DNA of 64,000 nt from Mytilus galloprovincialis. Taxonomy: Eukaryota > Mollusca > Bivalvia > Mytilida > Mytilidae. The notes under the pieces are model-generated. The model was not told where the DNA came from. It worked only from the letters and a program-made list of their open reading frames with translations, and did no database searches. Below are positions 48,805 through 60,050 of the stretch, piece after piece (within the stretch, counting starts at the first letter, position 1; each line of letters begins with the position of its first letter). The DNA lies in the NCBI RefSeq assembly GCF_965363235.1, contig NC_134843.1, positions 89,995,795 to 90,059,794 on the forward strand. The letters are read 5' to 3'. The translations under genes were made by a program, and so were the position numbers.

Positions 48805-49288
48805 CTGTAATAGATTTCATTTTTTTGAAATCAAGGTAAAGTCTTCTTTCTTGCGTGTGATGCCAATTGGTCAATTCTGAGTAGGAAACTGGTAATTGGA
48901 TAATTATACAATTATTTTCTATGACGTATTACAGAGACATCTGCGTAGCGTTTTTGACAGTTAAAAGTAAATTACAACATGCATTGTATAGTAGCATGTT
49001 TATGTTTCACAAAAAAAAAAAAAAACTTTTGACAGGATAAAAGGTTTTCATTCATAAGAAGAGATGTGATGTTATGTAATACCGTTTTAAAAATATTTGC
49101 CGAGAGTAACACTAACATGTGGTTTTTCAAATGTAAATTAAACGAAAAATCTTGTTTTACATCCACTATTTTTCAAATAAGAACCACTTAGATTCGCGTC
49201 AAGTAAATTTTAACATTTAATATTTTTCCGGATCATAAACGCACTTTATTTCATTTTGGTTAATTCCTAGTTTAAGATAATAACATAC

Positions 49289-49370
49289 CCTTTTCTCTGA
49301 GAAGAAGACATATGGCCATCCCTGAAAAAACTGCCATGTAAATTTTAATTCGGCAGCGACACATCTTCAT
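49289..49370 (-). CDS. Sulfotransferase exon 1 (start and signal anchor)
   Basis: Begins with ATG and encodes a basic N-tail (MKMCRCRIK) followed by IYMAVFSGMAICLLL and REK. This is the short cytosolic tail and uncleaved signal anchor expected of a type II Golgi enzyme. The donor GTATGTT follows. With exons 2-4 the coding sequence is 1239 nt, giving 412 aa, within the usual 350-430 aa of the family. A second ATG two codons later could also serve. Upstream is AT-rich with no clear core promoter. Confidence 0.65.
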
Positions 49371-49581
49371 CTTTTGTTGATTTACGACACTAGCAGTATA
49401 TTGCATTTTATATCGCTTTGTTTACATGTGTTTGATAAATATTGAATAATGCATATGCCATATATAATATTTAAGGCCATACAGAGGAAATTATCTTTAA
49501 CATACTATAGATGGTGAACAAGTCGTTACTATTAATAAGTCTGTATTTTAAAACTGACGTAGTTTTAAATGAAAAAAAAAC

Positions 49582-50005
49582 CAAACTTATTTATTAAGTA
49601 CTTTCGAAGTGCTTGTCTCTGGATTTACCTTCACAAAAACCCCCAAAATCTAGAAAGCCAAAGATGTATAAACGTTTGACTAGCAAAGAAATTACAAGTT
49701 CAAAGAAGGGACATACAAAATAGTAAAAATAATGTAACAGTTGTAATATTCTTAAAGTATTAATAACTGTTACAATATATCTTACTAAACTTTATTTATT
49801 TAGTACTTCCGAAGTGCTTGTCTCTGGATTTACCTTCACAAAGAACCCAAAAATCTAGAAAGCCAAAGATGTATTAACATTAATTTTGACTAGGAAAGAA
49901 GTTATATGTTCAAACAAGGGACATACAAAAAATAGTAAAAATAATGTAACAGTTGTAATATTCTTAATTTATGAATAACAGTCACAACATATCTTACTAA
50001 ACTTT
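49582..50005. repeat. Tandem duplication of about 205-215 bp
   Basis: Two copies (49582-49786 and 49787-50005) share GTGCTTGTCTCTGGATTTAC, AATCTAGAAAGCCAAAG and TAATGTAACAGTTGTAATAT in order. They differ by several substitutions and indels, so the duplication is not recent. Confidence 0.9.
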
Positions 50006-50114
50006 AAATTGATCCCGTTTACTTTTAATAAATCACCGATAAGTATTAAAGTCATAAGCGTTAAAACAAAATGACTCATTAAGCATCTTTTAAGGCATAG
50101 ATATATATATACCA

Positions 50115-50285
50115 TAGCCGTATTTGGCACAACTTTTTGGAATTTTGGATCCCCAATGCTCTTAAACTTTGTACTGTTTAGCCTTATAAATATTTTGATG
50201 TGAGCGTCACTGATGAGTCTTATGTAGACGAAACGAGCGTCTGACGTACTATATTATAATCCTGGTACCTTTGATAACTAATCAA
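50115..50285 (+). mobile_element. Hammerhead-bearing repeat (retrozyme or Penelope-like remnant)
   Basis: Starts near CATAGCCGTATTTGGCAC and ends near CCTGGTACCTTTGATAAC. I remember this sequence as highly repeated in bivalve genomes. It carries the ribozyme at 50204-50247. Hammerhead-carrying retrozymes in mussels and hammerheads in Penelope-like elements are known; which this one is cannot be told from so short a piece. No coding region remains. Confidence 0.65.
50204..50247 (+). ncRNA. Type I hammerhead ribozyme motif
   Basis: All core parts are in order. Stem I is GCGTCA (50204-50209) with TGACGT (50242-50247). Core CTGATGA is 50210-50216. Stem II is GTCT/AGAC around TATGT (50217-50229). 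Core GAAA is 50230-50233. A very short stem III (50234-50239) follows, then TC; cleavage would fall after C50241. Short stem III is usual in Penelope-like and retrozyme hammerheads, which may work as dimers. Confidence 0.8.
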
Positions 50286-51640
50286 ATCATTTTCCTTACG
50301 TAGGATTTTTGATTGATTGTGAATTTTTGCATTTTGTAGTTTGATTTAACGTGTTCTGTTATGTTCTGAATGGCTAGTTTTATTTGATGAATGCCATCAG
50401 TGGAGCAGAACATGGTTACCCTTTCGGAGCACCTGAGTTCTCCGGGTTTTAATTTGATTCGTCTTGCATATTTTCAAGTTTCAACTGTTGTGTTTAATTG
50501 ACAGCTTTTTGTGTAAATTTTCTTTTTTGTTGTCGCTTTTTCTTTCCATATTTTTTTACTGTCAACTTTCTGTCTGTTCTTTAATTTTATACGACTGTCA
50601 TACAAGTGAGAGGTTTAGCTAGCTATAAAACCAGGTTTAATCCACCATTTTCTACATAAGGACATCGACCTGTCAGAAATATGACAGTTGTTGTCCATTC
50701 GTTTGATGTGTTAGATCTTTTGATTTTGCCATTTGATTGGGGACTTTCTGTGTTGAATTTTCCTCGGAGTTCAGTATTTTTGTGATTTTCCTTTTTTCTC
50801 CTTTATACTCAATTGTCATCAAAACGCAATGTTAGTCACTAGCTGATATAAAAACAATCAGGTTTTGCTTTCAGAAAAAAACATATCTTTTTATAAGTAA
50901 AAAGTTAAGCTGTTCTAGTAAGGCATTACGTATATAATTGATTGGTTGTTGATGGCTAAAGGTCCAGTGGCAAATAGTGCATTCATGTTCTGGCTGAATT
51001 TCGTATAGTAATATAGTACACACTATAGGGGGAAAAGTCACATAATGACAATTTGTGCCAAATGTTGAATTTCTGAATCTAAAACCGCCTAAGGAAACTG
51101 AAAATACAATACTTAAGGTCTAACTATTATAATCATTTGTTCGTAATCTTTATTGATTGACTTTGAAATAACACACTGCTTACGGATTGATATGCAAACA
51201 TATGGTTCAGATAAATACAAAATGTCTTTTTAAAGAATATTTCCTGTACATACAACGGACATAATGCAACGAGGACGTTGACGCATGTTTTCAAAGTTAT
51301 TCTACCATGAACTGATTTTTTTTTGATTTCACTATTGATTTGTGTATATGACTAAATACGACGTTGTTTTATCAACAAACATTAGAGCAATCTTATATAA
51401 TAATAATGCAGCGTTTAATGATCATAAGATATCAAAACTGCTTTCAAGGTTAGACTGAATCCAAGGTGCCAAATTGTTTGAAAATGTATGCTGCTCATCG
51501 TTTTCCACTTGCAACTGTAACTCTTTATGGAGTCCCGTTTAATACCTGTTGTTTTTAAGTGTTAACACTAAATTATCTATAATTATCAACTACTTTTTGG
51601 TCACTTCTGAAATACGTCCAAATGTTATTGACTTAAATCA

Positions 51641-51745
51641 TTATTGGATGTTAAACAAAATGAAATAGTTATTGGATGTTAAACAAAATGAAATAGTTAT
51701 TGGATGTTAAACAAAATGAAATAGTTATTGGATGTTAAACGAAAT
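51641..51745. repeat. 28-bp minisatellite, nearly four copies
   Basis: Unit TTATTGGATGTTAAACAAAA plus TGAAATAG. Copies start at 51641, 51669, 51697 and 51725, the last diverging. Confidence 0.95.
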
Positions 51746-51953
51746 CAATGTCGTTGTACAGTTGAACAGTTGAATCTGCTTAACAATTTATCCGATATAT
51801 TTGCATAACCACGAATTAAAGCACTTTCATAGTATTTGTACGCAAAACCCTTTGGTAATTCGATGTAAGATAATCCGTTTACACAGTAAATATGCATTTT
51901 ATAATGTAACATACTTTGAGTAGATAAACGTTGTACTTTGAAGTGAAAGACTT

Positions 51954-52187
51954 ATATCAATATACATGTAATGTGTAACTTCTAAGGCATTTATATCAAT
52001 ATACATGTAATGTGTAACTTCTGAGGCATTTATATCAATATACATGTAATGTGTAACTTCTGAGGCATTTATATCAATATACATGTAATGTGTAACTTCT
52101 GAGGCATTTATATCAATATACATGTAATGTGTAACTTCTGAGGCATTTATATCAATATACATGTAATGTGTAACTTCTGAGGCATTT
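51954..52187. repeat. 39-bp minisatellite, six copies
   Basis: Unit begins ATATCAATATACATGTAATG. As 39 is a multiple of three, it produces an open minus-strand frame of 13-residue repeats (51899-52162), which I do not count as a gene: there is no other coding signal. Confidence 0.95.
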
Positions 52188-52359
52188 ATATCATTAAAGG
52201 GGCATTAGCTGTCAAAGTCATGTTCCCCGATTAGAACTAAATTCTAATATAAGATTTATAACATACTAAAACGAATGCATATATTCAAATTACAAAAAGT
52301 TCCAAGGAAACATTAAAGGATGGATAGAAAATTATGATATTGAATCATTATTTCATAGA

Positions 52360-52620
52360 TAGATATAGGAAGATGTGGTATGAGTGCCTATGAGACAATT
52401 CTCCATTCAAGTAACAATTTATAAAAGTAAACCATTATAGGTCAAGGTACGGCCTTCAACACAGAGCTTTGGCTCACACCGAACAGCAAGCTAAAAAGCT
52501 TATTTCAGACTGGACTCTATCTAGTTATTCATCGAGATGACGTACGAAGACTGCCGACAGCCATATAACCCTATATAAACATCAATATAAATATAAAAAG
52601 ACGAACAGGTACGTGCAATC
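52360..52620 (-). repeat. Dispersed mussel repeat, reverse orientation
   Basis: AAGATGTGGTATGAGTGCC and GAGACAATTCTCCATTC are the reverse complement of the end of the repeat at 44640-45060; CAAGGTACGGCCTTCAACAC follows. Confidence 0.65.
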
Positions 52621-52934
52621 GTATAAGAACAATGTTTCTTGATCTGTTTGATTCATGATATAGATTTAAAAATGTGCATTAAATCATCATCGTTATACTA
52701 TTTTAAAAAGATTTTTGAGGATCAGGATAAGTTAACGAAATAATTTTTCATGTCATCCCCTTTCTTACAAAATTGACATTCTATTTTTACGAATGAATTT
52801 TATGCTGAACATGCATCTCTACTGAAGGTAAAAAACAAAGTTTGCATGAATTAGGATGCAAATGAGCTCGAGGTTGAAATATTGACTTGCAAATCAAATT
52901 ATACACGAGTGATTTTTTTTATGTATTATGATTT

Positions 52935-53215
52935 CTGGTCTTTGCGTCCGTCCGTCCGTCCGTTCGTTCGTTCGTTCGTTCTGGTCTGTCCCGCCTCAGG
53001 TTAAAGTTTTTGGTTAAAGCTTTTTATCAATGTAGTTATTCATGACGTTTAAGTCCAATCAAGTTGAAACTTAGTACACATGTTCCCTATGATATGATCT
53101 TTCTAATTCTAATGCCAATTTAGAGTTTTGATCCCCCATTTCACGGTCCACTGCACATAAAAATTAAAGTGCTGTTGGGGCATTCGTGTACTATGGACAC
53201 ATTCTTGTTTTTATC
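52935..53215 (+). repeat. Dispersed bivalve repeat with CGTC/CGTT tetranucleotide
   Basis: Starts with a (CGTC)n(CGTT)n run at 52945-52982, continues with TGTCCCGCCTCAGGTTAAAG and ends TACTATGGACACATTCTTG. I recall these as a frequent bivalve repeat; class unknown. Confidence 0.6.
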
Positions 53216-54050
53216 TCATTTTGTCGAAAAGGAACCAAACTGACTGCTGTTGCAGTGTTCCGCTTAATATTTGAAATAAAAAACTATCAGAGTATTTTTA
53301 ATTTTCTGTCTAATTCATAGCTAATGTCCTATCAACGGCTTGATTCAATAAACCCTTGGTTTCACGATTTCCGTGAACAATACGTAATATTAAAATATCT
53401 TAATTATATATTTACACAATTCCACGATGATATACAATGTGTATGAAAAATAATTATAAGGTTCCAACTACATCTGGCAAAGTTCACCATAGATAAATTT
53501 AGCTATTCATTTTAGGTTCCTTTTAGTAATATAGCGCCTAATGTTTCGATGTATTTATATATCCCTTTCTTACAAATGTTCAGCTTTTCAAAGCTTTCCA
53601 GATGGTAAGGTAAATATAGAAAAGAGTTTTTAAGTAAACAAATAGTAAATGGCAAATATGTCATGCCATGTTCAGAACGAGAATAAATCAACAATAAATA
53701 CAAAAGGTACAATGTAGGGATGAAGGTCGGTGAAATTTTGACTGCCACTTGAAAATGAGTGTATATTGGATAGTGATAGAAACTTGGGCTTGCAACAGGC
53801 CACCTATGGACCCCTCATTGAGTTGTTTCAATGATTCTAAAGTGCAGACAGCATGGCACTCACTCTACACGAGGCATTGGATTTATCATTCCAAATCTAA
53901 TATAACCGGATGGGGCTGCGAACTTGATAAACATCATCTGAGTTTTATTTATTTCATGAGTTGATGTCAAGTGTCGTAAAAGTATAGGAACTACATAATT
54001 TGCAATTGGTATATGCACAATGTTAATATATTTATCGAAACAACTCCTAC

Positions 54051-54052
<2 letters not shown>
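53216..54052. other. Intergenic, no feature recognised
   Basis: Contains small frames on both strands (53512-53748 minus, 53749-53964 plus) without recognisable motifs or splice context. Confidence 0.5.

Positions 54053-54097
<45 letters not shown>
54053..54097. repeat. (TA)n microsatellite
   Basis: About 22 TA units directly before the retroelement remnant. Confidence 0.98.
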
Positions 54098-54099
<2 letters not shown>

Positions 54100-55150
54100 T
54101 GTTTATATATCTCAACTTGTACGATTCGCTCGTGTATGTAACAATGTATTAGATTTTAGCGAGAGAAATTTATGTATTACTGAAAAATTATTACACCAGG
54201 GTTTTCGATATCACAAACTGGTCAAAACATTTACTAAATTTTATCACCGGTATAAGGAAATAATTCGTAAATATAACTCAACATGCAGACATCTTATACG
54301 TTCAGGTATTTCACATCCAAAATTTTATGGAAATATTCTTTATAAAGCACAAAAATGTCAGTATTCTCCTCAGAAACTAACAAAACCTTTAAATAGACTT
54401 ATTAAAAGGGGATATAGTTACGATACTGTTGTCAGGTCATTAAAGATTGCATATTTTGGCTTTAACATTGATTCACTGATAGGGTCTTTGCATCGGAACT
54501 AAACACATTTATTTCTAAAAAAACAGTTGTTGGCATGACACGGGTTATGTTCTTCTCATATATTTTATGATAGTATGATACTAAACCCCTAACGGGAGGG
54601 ATTGTACCTGATATTCATATGATGAAGACATAATCTTTCAATCAGTTTAATTGAGGTCTGGAGCTGGCATGTCAGTTAACTGCTAGTAGTCTGTTGTTAT
54701 TTATGTATTATTGTCATTTTATTTATTTTCTTTTGTTACATCTTTTGACATCAGACTCGGACTTCTCTTGAACTGAATTTTAATGTGCGTATTGTTATTC
54801 TTTTACTTTTCTACATTGGCTAGAGGTATAGGGGGAGGGTTGAGATCTCATAAACATGTTTAACCCCGCCGCAATTTTGCGCCTGTCCCAAGTCAGGAGC
54901 CTCTGGCCTTTGTTAGTCTTGTATGATTTTAAATTTTGGTTTCTTGTGTATAATTCGGAGTTTAGTATGACGTCCATTATCACTGTACTATTATGCATAT
55001 TTTAGGGGCCAGCTGAAGGACACCTACGGGTGCGGGAATTCTCGCTACATTGAAGACCCATTGGTTGCCTTCGGCTGTTGTTTGCTCTATGGTCGGGTGG
55101 TTGTCGCTTTGACATATTCACCATTTCCTTTCTCAATTTTAATATATATA
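54095..55150 (+). mobile_element. 3' end of a reverse-transcriptase retroelement, 5'-truncated
   Basis: Starts at the edge of the TA run with YGVYISQLVRFARVC and carries about 135 codons to a stop at 54502, then some 640 bp of untranslated tail. Proteins with a YGVYISQLIRYARAC-type stretch follow a reverse transcriptase domain in many molluscan and cnidarian predictions I remember; I do not assign the class. In the open frame from 54020 the residues before YGVYISQL are translated microsatellite, so that start is not real. The tail is the source of the repeats at 44750-44880 and 48470-48700. A fossil fragment. Confidence 0.7.
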
Positions 55151-55273
55151 TATTGTTCATGGTTTTCCGTATTACACGTGACCCACACGTGTTGTAATAC
55201 CTGGGAACAGCCTCAACTTGATGTAAAACAATGACATGCTTCCTTAGACAACTCAATAATATATTTTCCTATC

Positions 55274-55279
55274 TTTATT
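55274..55279 (-). terminator. Polyadenylation signal AATAAA of the two-repeat gene
   Basis: TTTATT on the plus strand, about 127 bp after the stop at 55406. Confidence 0.6.
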
Positions 55280-55405
55280 GTCGTAAAGCATAAGTACAGA
55301 TTTTGACAAACAAAATACAAATTACATAAAACATAAGATATAAAATACATTTTACAGCAGTTAGCTAATTCAAATTATCCTTCATATATCTATTAATAGT
55401 ATATT

Positions 55406-55891
55406 TCACCCATATCTTGAGTTTTCCCTATCTCTTCGATAGCCCGAGTTTCTATACGAATTCTTTCTCGCTCCTCCACCGCCATCAGATTTTTTATGAC
55501 TGCGATAGGTTCTTGGGTCTATCATGGATTCTTTGGTCTGAAATCGTTTCTTAATATTAGGTGCAGGTGAGTCCATGATCTTTTGAATAATCCTTTGATA
55601 ATCTGGTTCCTGAACGTCTGGATATCGACGTTTGAGATAGGACTTTAAGTTTTTGAGATTCACCGGATGGTCCCTAGAATAGTTAGATGATCTATTATGC
55701 GTTCTTCGATCTGTTAAATTCCAATGAATTTTGAAAGGCTTCTTAATAACAGGTGCAGGTGAATCTAAGATCTCTTTGATAATCTTCTTTAGATCGGAGT
55801 CTGGCAATTCTGATGGTGTATATTGTTTACGTCCGTATCCACGACCATATCCATATCTCCTCGACCTTTTTACTCTTCGCTTTATCAAATC
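55406..55891 (-). CDS. Last exon of an unrecognised basic two-repeat protein
   Basis: 161 codons and a stop, after acceptor TTATGTTGCAG. It starts DLIKRRVKRSRRYGYGRGYG. Two diverged repeats follow: one around IIKEILDSPAPVIKKPF, then DRRTH; the other around IIQKIMDSPAPNIKKRF, then DPRTY. The tail is rich in Gly, Arg, Ser and Tyr. It is strongly basic with no membrane segment, and upstream exons would supply the N-terminus and any signal peptide. Dibasic sites near the start would suit a secreted, processed product, but that is a guess. AATAAA follows the stop at a normal distance, and the repeated block argues for real coding constraint. A broken relative lies at 59745-59900. I do not recognise the family. 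Confidence 0.65.
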   Translation of the reverse strand, partial: DLIKRRVKRSRRYGYGRGYGRKQYTPSELPDSDLKKIIKEILDSPAPVIKKPFKIHWNLTDRRTHNRSSNYSRDHPVNLKNLKSYLKRRYPDVQEPDYQRIIQKIMDSPAPNIKKRFQTKESMIDPRTYRSHKKSDGGGGARKNSYRNSGYRRDRENSRYG

Positions 55892-56045
55892 CTGCAACAT
55901 AAAGTTGAATCTAACTGATATATTTTCAATTGAAGCGCATAAATAAGACCTACCATACTGAAAGAATGTTTTATGTTAATTGTCTTTTAAGTCACAGATC
56001 AATCATAATTTGTTAAGAGCATATTTTATATGAATTACCAAATAA

Positions 56046-56720
56046 ACCTAGGTTCACACTGTCGATCAGATCAACTCGATGATCCCGATTGTCCAAATTT
56101 CCACGACCAACCTCAACCAAATTCTTGATCGGGCCTGTTTACAACTTCTACCCGACCGCCATCCGACTGTACACGACCTTAAATCAACCAATTACGACTC
56201 CTTAATGACTCCATCCCGACAACAAAATCAATTCACGATCTTTACATGATCTTTACTCGACTAGCTAGACCAAATCAACTATTCTCGATTTCACCCTGAT
56301 CTTGACCAGACCAGATTGACTTGATAGTATATGGGTTGTAGGGATAATCGGGAATTGGTCGGGTATGCACATTTTTAGTATAAAACGTCCGATTTTTTTA
56401 ATTCCTAACCGCTTCGGAGTGGGCATTTTAAGTGTTACCCTCGTCCGTCCATGCGCACGTACGTTGATTTAATGTTAAAGTTAGAAAGAAATGCATCGTT
56501 TGAACTAACAAACGACGAACGACAAACTGTAGACGCATTTGCAGCGTGTATAGTTTGTCAAAGTTTATTCAAACTTGCAAAAGTATGTTAGAAACAAATG
56601 ATCAGAACTTGTGCTCGCTGAACATTTTGTATCGTTACTGTTAGAAAGAATTTCGCGCTAAATGAAAAAAAAAAAATATTTGTCTTTCGTCTCATTTTTG
56701 TGTGAAATTACATCAAAAAG
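56046..56720 (+). repeat. Left inverted-repeat arm of the transposon
   Basis: Pairs with 58815-59266 (outer part, e.g. AATCGGGAATTGGTCGGGTA) and 57535-57790 (inner part, e.g. TTTAATGTTAAAG and ACAAACGACGAACGACAAAC). Confidence 0.85.
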
Positions 56721-57534
56721 TTCGAATGAAAAAAAAAATGACTGTTAGATGACCTATAGTTGTTATTGATAATTTCTGTGTCATTTGGTGTTCTGAGGAG
56801 AGCTGTCGCGACCACATTCGACCACTCTTCGATCTTTACTCGGCCATACACAAGACACATGACTACTACACGATTCTCTGAAAGTGTGTGCAGATCTGAT
56901 TAACTCTTATAACTCTGCTTCCGCAAAAATATATTGCCAACATTATTTTTAACTGTACGAAAATTCCTCCATGTACAGTACGTGTCTTTACTTTTGCAAG
57001 GAGAGGTAACATTTTAAAAGATAGGCAAAAGACACCAAAGGAACGATCGATCTCAAAGGTCGAAAACAAACCGAAACAGCCATAGTGAAAAACTGTAACC
57101 GACGAGAAGACAAACAGCAGTCCACAAAACATAGAAAACTAGAAAATTAGCAACAGGTAACCCAACAAAACCTGGGATGGCTTCAGATGTTCCGGAAGAG
57201 AAGAAAATCTTGCAACTGTGGCACCGGCGGATTTTTCAAATTTTCAAGTAATTGTGCATTACTATTCATTGTTGGCCTGCTGATGACTAAATTATCTTTC
57301 AAAGTTGGTTTATAAGATCATCAAGATTATATTCTACCTGTTTTATGGGCTATTTTCTGTTTTGTCTGTCCGTATTTTCCGTTTGTCCACAAATGTTTGT
57401 AGCATAAAAAAAAGAAGATGTGGTACAATTGCCAATGATAGAGCTTTTCACAGAACACCAAATGACACAGAAATTGTCAATAACAACTATATATAGGTCC
57501 CCTTACAGTCAGTTATGTTTTCATTCGAAGTTTT

Positions 57535-57790
57535 TGGCAAAATTTCACACAAAAATGAGACGAAAGACAAATATTTTTTATTTGGTGCGAATGTCTTTCT
57601 AACAGTAACGATGCAAATAAATTGTTCAGCGAGCACACGTTGTGATCATTTGTTTCTAACATTCTTTTGCAAGTTTACATAAACTTTGACAAACTATACA
57701 CGCTGAAAATGCGTCTACAGTTTGTCGTTCGTCGTTTGTTAGTTCAAACGATGCATTTCTGTCTAACTTTAACATTAAATCAATTATCTA
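57535..57790 (-). repeat. Inner piece of the right inverted-repeat arm
   Basis: Reverse complement of about 56465-56720; contains GTTTGTCGTTCGTCGTTTGT. Confidence 0.8.
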
Positions 57791-58814
57791 AACGTGTACT
57801 TGCTTGTCATAACTCAAAACATTTTCTAAAATTATTCAAAATACCAATCCCCTCTAACCAAACGATGCATTTATTTCTACTTCTGTAACGTTTAACTACC
57901 TATAACAAACGGCACACAACGTTTACCAAACTTTGGTTAGAAAGAAGTGCACTCTTGATCTCTTGATAGATATATGTAAAGTTGTAAACTGTTTCAGATA
58001 AGGGATCACTCCAGGGATTGAAATTCTACTTTGGGTCAAATTTTGGGGAAATATGTGACATTTTTGCCCTCTTTTTGCAATATTTTTTGGCAAATACATA
58101 GAGGTTGTTCCAATACAGCAAAAAGAAAATAACTATCTTTAACCATTCAACTACTGGATATCAAATCTAAGAAAAATACTGATTACATACATGTGCATAT
58201 ATATTTGACAAACAGTATACGCTTTATTTGTAAGAAAGCAAGGAAATGGGGATTGCTATCTAACATAAGTACTAATCTAGTGTCAAATCTCATTTTGTGG
58301 TGTCATTTCCAAAAAAGAGTAATACAACTACCATTACATATCAGTGTCCACTATGAGGAAAGGTTTTTATAAGCATTGGGTTACTCTTTGTTGAATTAGT
58401 GCAAGTCTCTCATACTGTCAACACGTGCAGTGGTCGTTGTGTTAGCCACTGTCTCACCTAGATTTCGCGGCGCCCGTTGCTGTCTAAACCTTCTTGTTCG
58501 TATTCTTTGCACTCTACAAGCTCCGTCACAGCTATTTACCTGTCTCTCTGAGCTCTGACCAAATTGCCTCATCTTTGCTAGCCAAGGGTTACGATCCAAT
58601 CCCCTCTGGAGAAGAGAGAAGTGTATCGTAACCCGGATAGCGAAGATGCACCTTGCCTACAAATCCAATTGCTTTATTTCTATGTAGATATTTTAAATGT
58701 ATGATTTTACTCGGACCTTCTACTGAAAATAACCAAAAAAACTGAGAATGTGTCCATAAGACACTGATAATGCCCCAGCTATATATAATATTATAAAGGG
58801 TCATATTTGGACGT
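57791..58814. other. About 1 kb separating the two pieces of the right arm
   Basis: Has no counterpart in the left arm, so it is a later insertion here or a loss from the left. A second short GATGCATTT-type copy of arm sequence occurs near 57864. A local inverted repeat GGGTTACGAT/ATCGTAACCC is at 58587-58634. No recognisable gene; the 67- and 97-codon minus frames lack motifs. Confidence 0.5.
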
Positions 58815-59266
58815 ACATGTACATGCGTACGGATGGGCAAGGGTAACACTTGATTCCCATTCCAAAGCGGCAGGGAATACAAAATTCAGACGTTTTTATT
58901 CCAAAATGTGCATACCGACCAATTCCCGATTATCCCTGCGACTCATGTACGATCAGGTCGATCTGGTCCGATCAAGATCAGGCTGAGATCGTGAATAGTT
59001 GAGTTGGTTTAGCCAGTCGAGTAAAGATGTTGTAAAGATCGTGAATTGGTCGGAATTATGGAATAAGTATTTATTTTGTTGTCGGGATGGAATCGTGATG
59101 GAGTCATTAAAGAGTCGTGAATGATCGAATTAAGGTCGTGTACAGTCGGATTGCGGTCTGGTAGAAGTCGTAAACATGCCTGATCAAGAATTTGGTTGCG
59201 CTTGGTCGTGGAAATTTGGACTATCGGGATCATCAAGTTGATCTGATCGGCAGTGTGAACCTAGGT
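58815..59266 (-). repeat. Outer piece of the right inverted-repeat arm
   Basis: Reverse complement of about 56046-56465, ending in CAGTGTGAACCTAGGT before TAA. Confidence 0.85.
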
Positions 59267-59744
59267 TAAGGCACAGAACGTTCATATTTCGTAAAATGTT
59301 TCATCTGAATTGTTTGAGTTACTACCTAATTGATTAGGCCTTAATTGTACGAAAGTTTCCCACTTGTTGCTTCGGTTGTTTTAGCAGGTGGTTTTAGGCA
59401 AGAGAGCTTGTTCCAAGGAAATTTTATTATGTACTATAGACTTTCTTCTTTTTCTTTTTTGTTTCTAATCAATTTTTCTTATAACCCAGTCTGGTTCAGG
59501 TGCTTACATGCATGCTGCCATTTTTTCTCCTCAATGTAGTTTATTGATACCATATTTGATGAAATTATTATAATACAGCACCGCTCGCCAAACACTATAA
59601 GTCGTCAATTTATACCAATAAACCAACGTTATTTGATTCTTTACTAAAACTACTTTCCAAAGCATATTCCTATTGCTTACGCTATAATACTGTTTTCCAG
59701 TTGTCCTATAGCTTGATTTTCTATAAGGTTTTCCTCTCGTTCCT

Positions 59745-59900
59745 GGGTAACGATTGGTTTATGGGTCTATCAAGGAGATACGGGTGTGAAATCGTTTCCT
59801 TAATATAGGAAGTGCATAGTGTTTACGCGCATATCTAAATCTCCCCGACCTTTTGACTCTTTCTTTTATCAAATCCTTCAACATAAATTTGAAGCTCGTT
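59745..59900 (-). pseudogene. Broken partial duplicate of the two-repeat gene
   Basis: Matches parts of 55406-55891 and its acceptor region in the same orientation: GGGTCTATCA, GAAATCGTTTCCTTAATAT, CATATCTAAATCTCCCCGAC, CTTTTATCAAATCCT and AACATAAA. The middle of the exon, with most of the two-repeat region, is missing, and the remaining pieces are out of frame with each other. The transposon at 56046-59266 lies between the two copies. Confidence 0.65.
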
Positions 59901-60004
59901 AATACATTTTCTATTGACGTGGATACTTTACAGTTTTTGTAGTTATGGGCATGTTTGTGTTATTGTTCCTCAATGTTATCAAAATACATCGCTTTCCTGG
60001 AAAC

Positions 60005-60050
60005 CCCCCCCCCCCCAAAAAAAAACAAAAAAAAAACAAAAAACAAAAAC
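60005..60050. repeat. C-run followed by A-rich low-complexity stretch
   Basis: Fourteen C residues, then A-runs broken by single C residues. Confidence 0.95.

Larger units (their letters stand above)
56046..59266. mobile_element. Non-autonomous DNA transposon with very long inverted repeats
   Basis: Ends ACCTAGGTTCACACTG and its complement, flanked by the 3-bp duplication TAA (56043-56045 and 59267-59269). The left arm runs 56046 to about 56720. The right arm is its inverse in two pieces, about 57535-57790 and 58815-59266, separated by about 1 kb of other sequence. No transposase frame is seen. A TAA/TTA duplication fits PIF/Harbinger, though other superfamilies also make 3-bp duplications. 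Arms have diverged by many substitutions, so it is not young. Confidence 0.8.

Noticed and set aside
51899-52162. 87-codon frame of 13-residue repeats
   Set aside because: Direct translation of the 39-bp minisatellite; unit length is a multiple of three by chance.
54020-54094. N-terminal part of the frame ending at 54502, with a run of IY repeats
   Set aside because: Translated TA microsatellite; the retroelement part begins only at about 54095.
58396-58882. Two minus-strand frames (67 and 97 codons) inside the transposon
   Set aside because: No motif or repeat support; they lie in sequence that interrupts the right arm and have no splice context.
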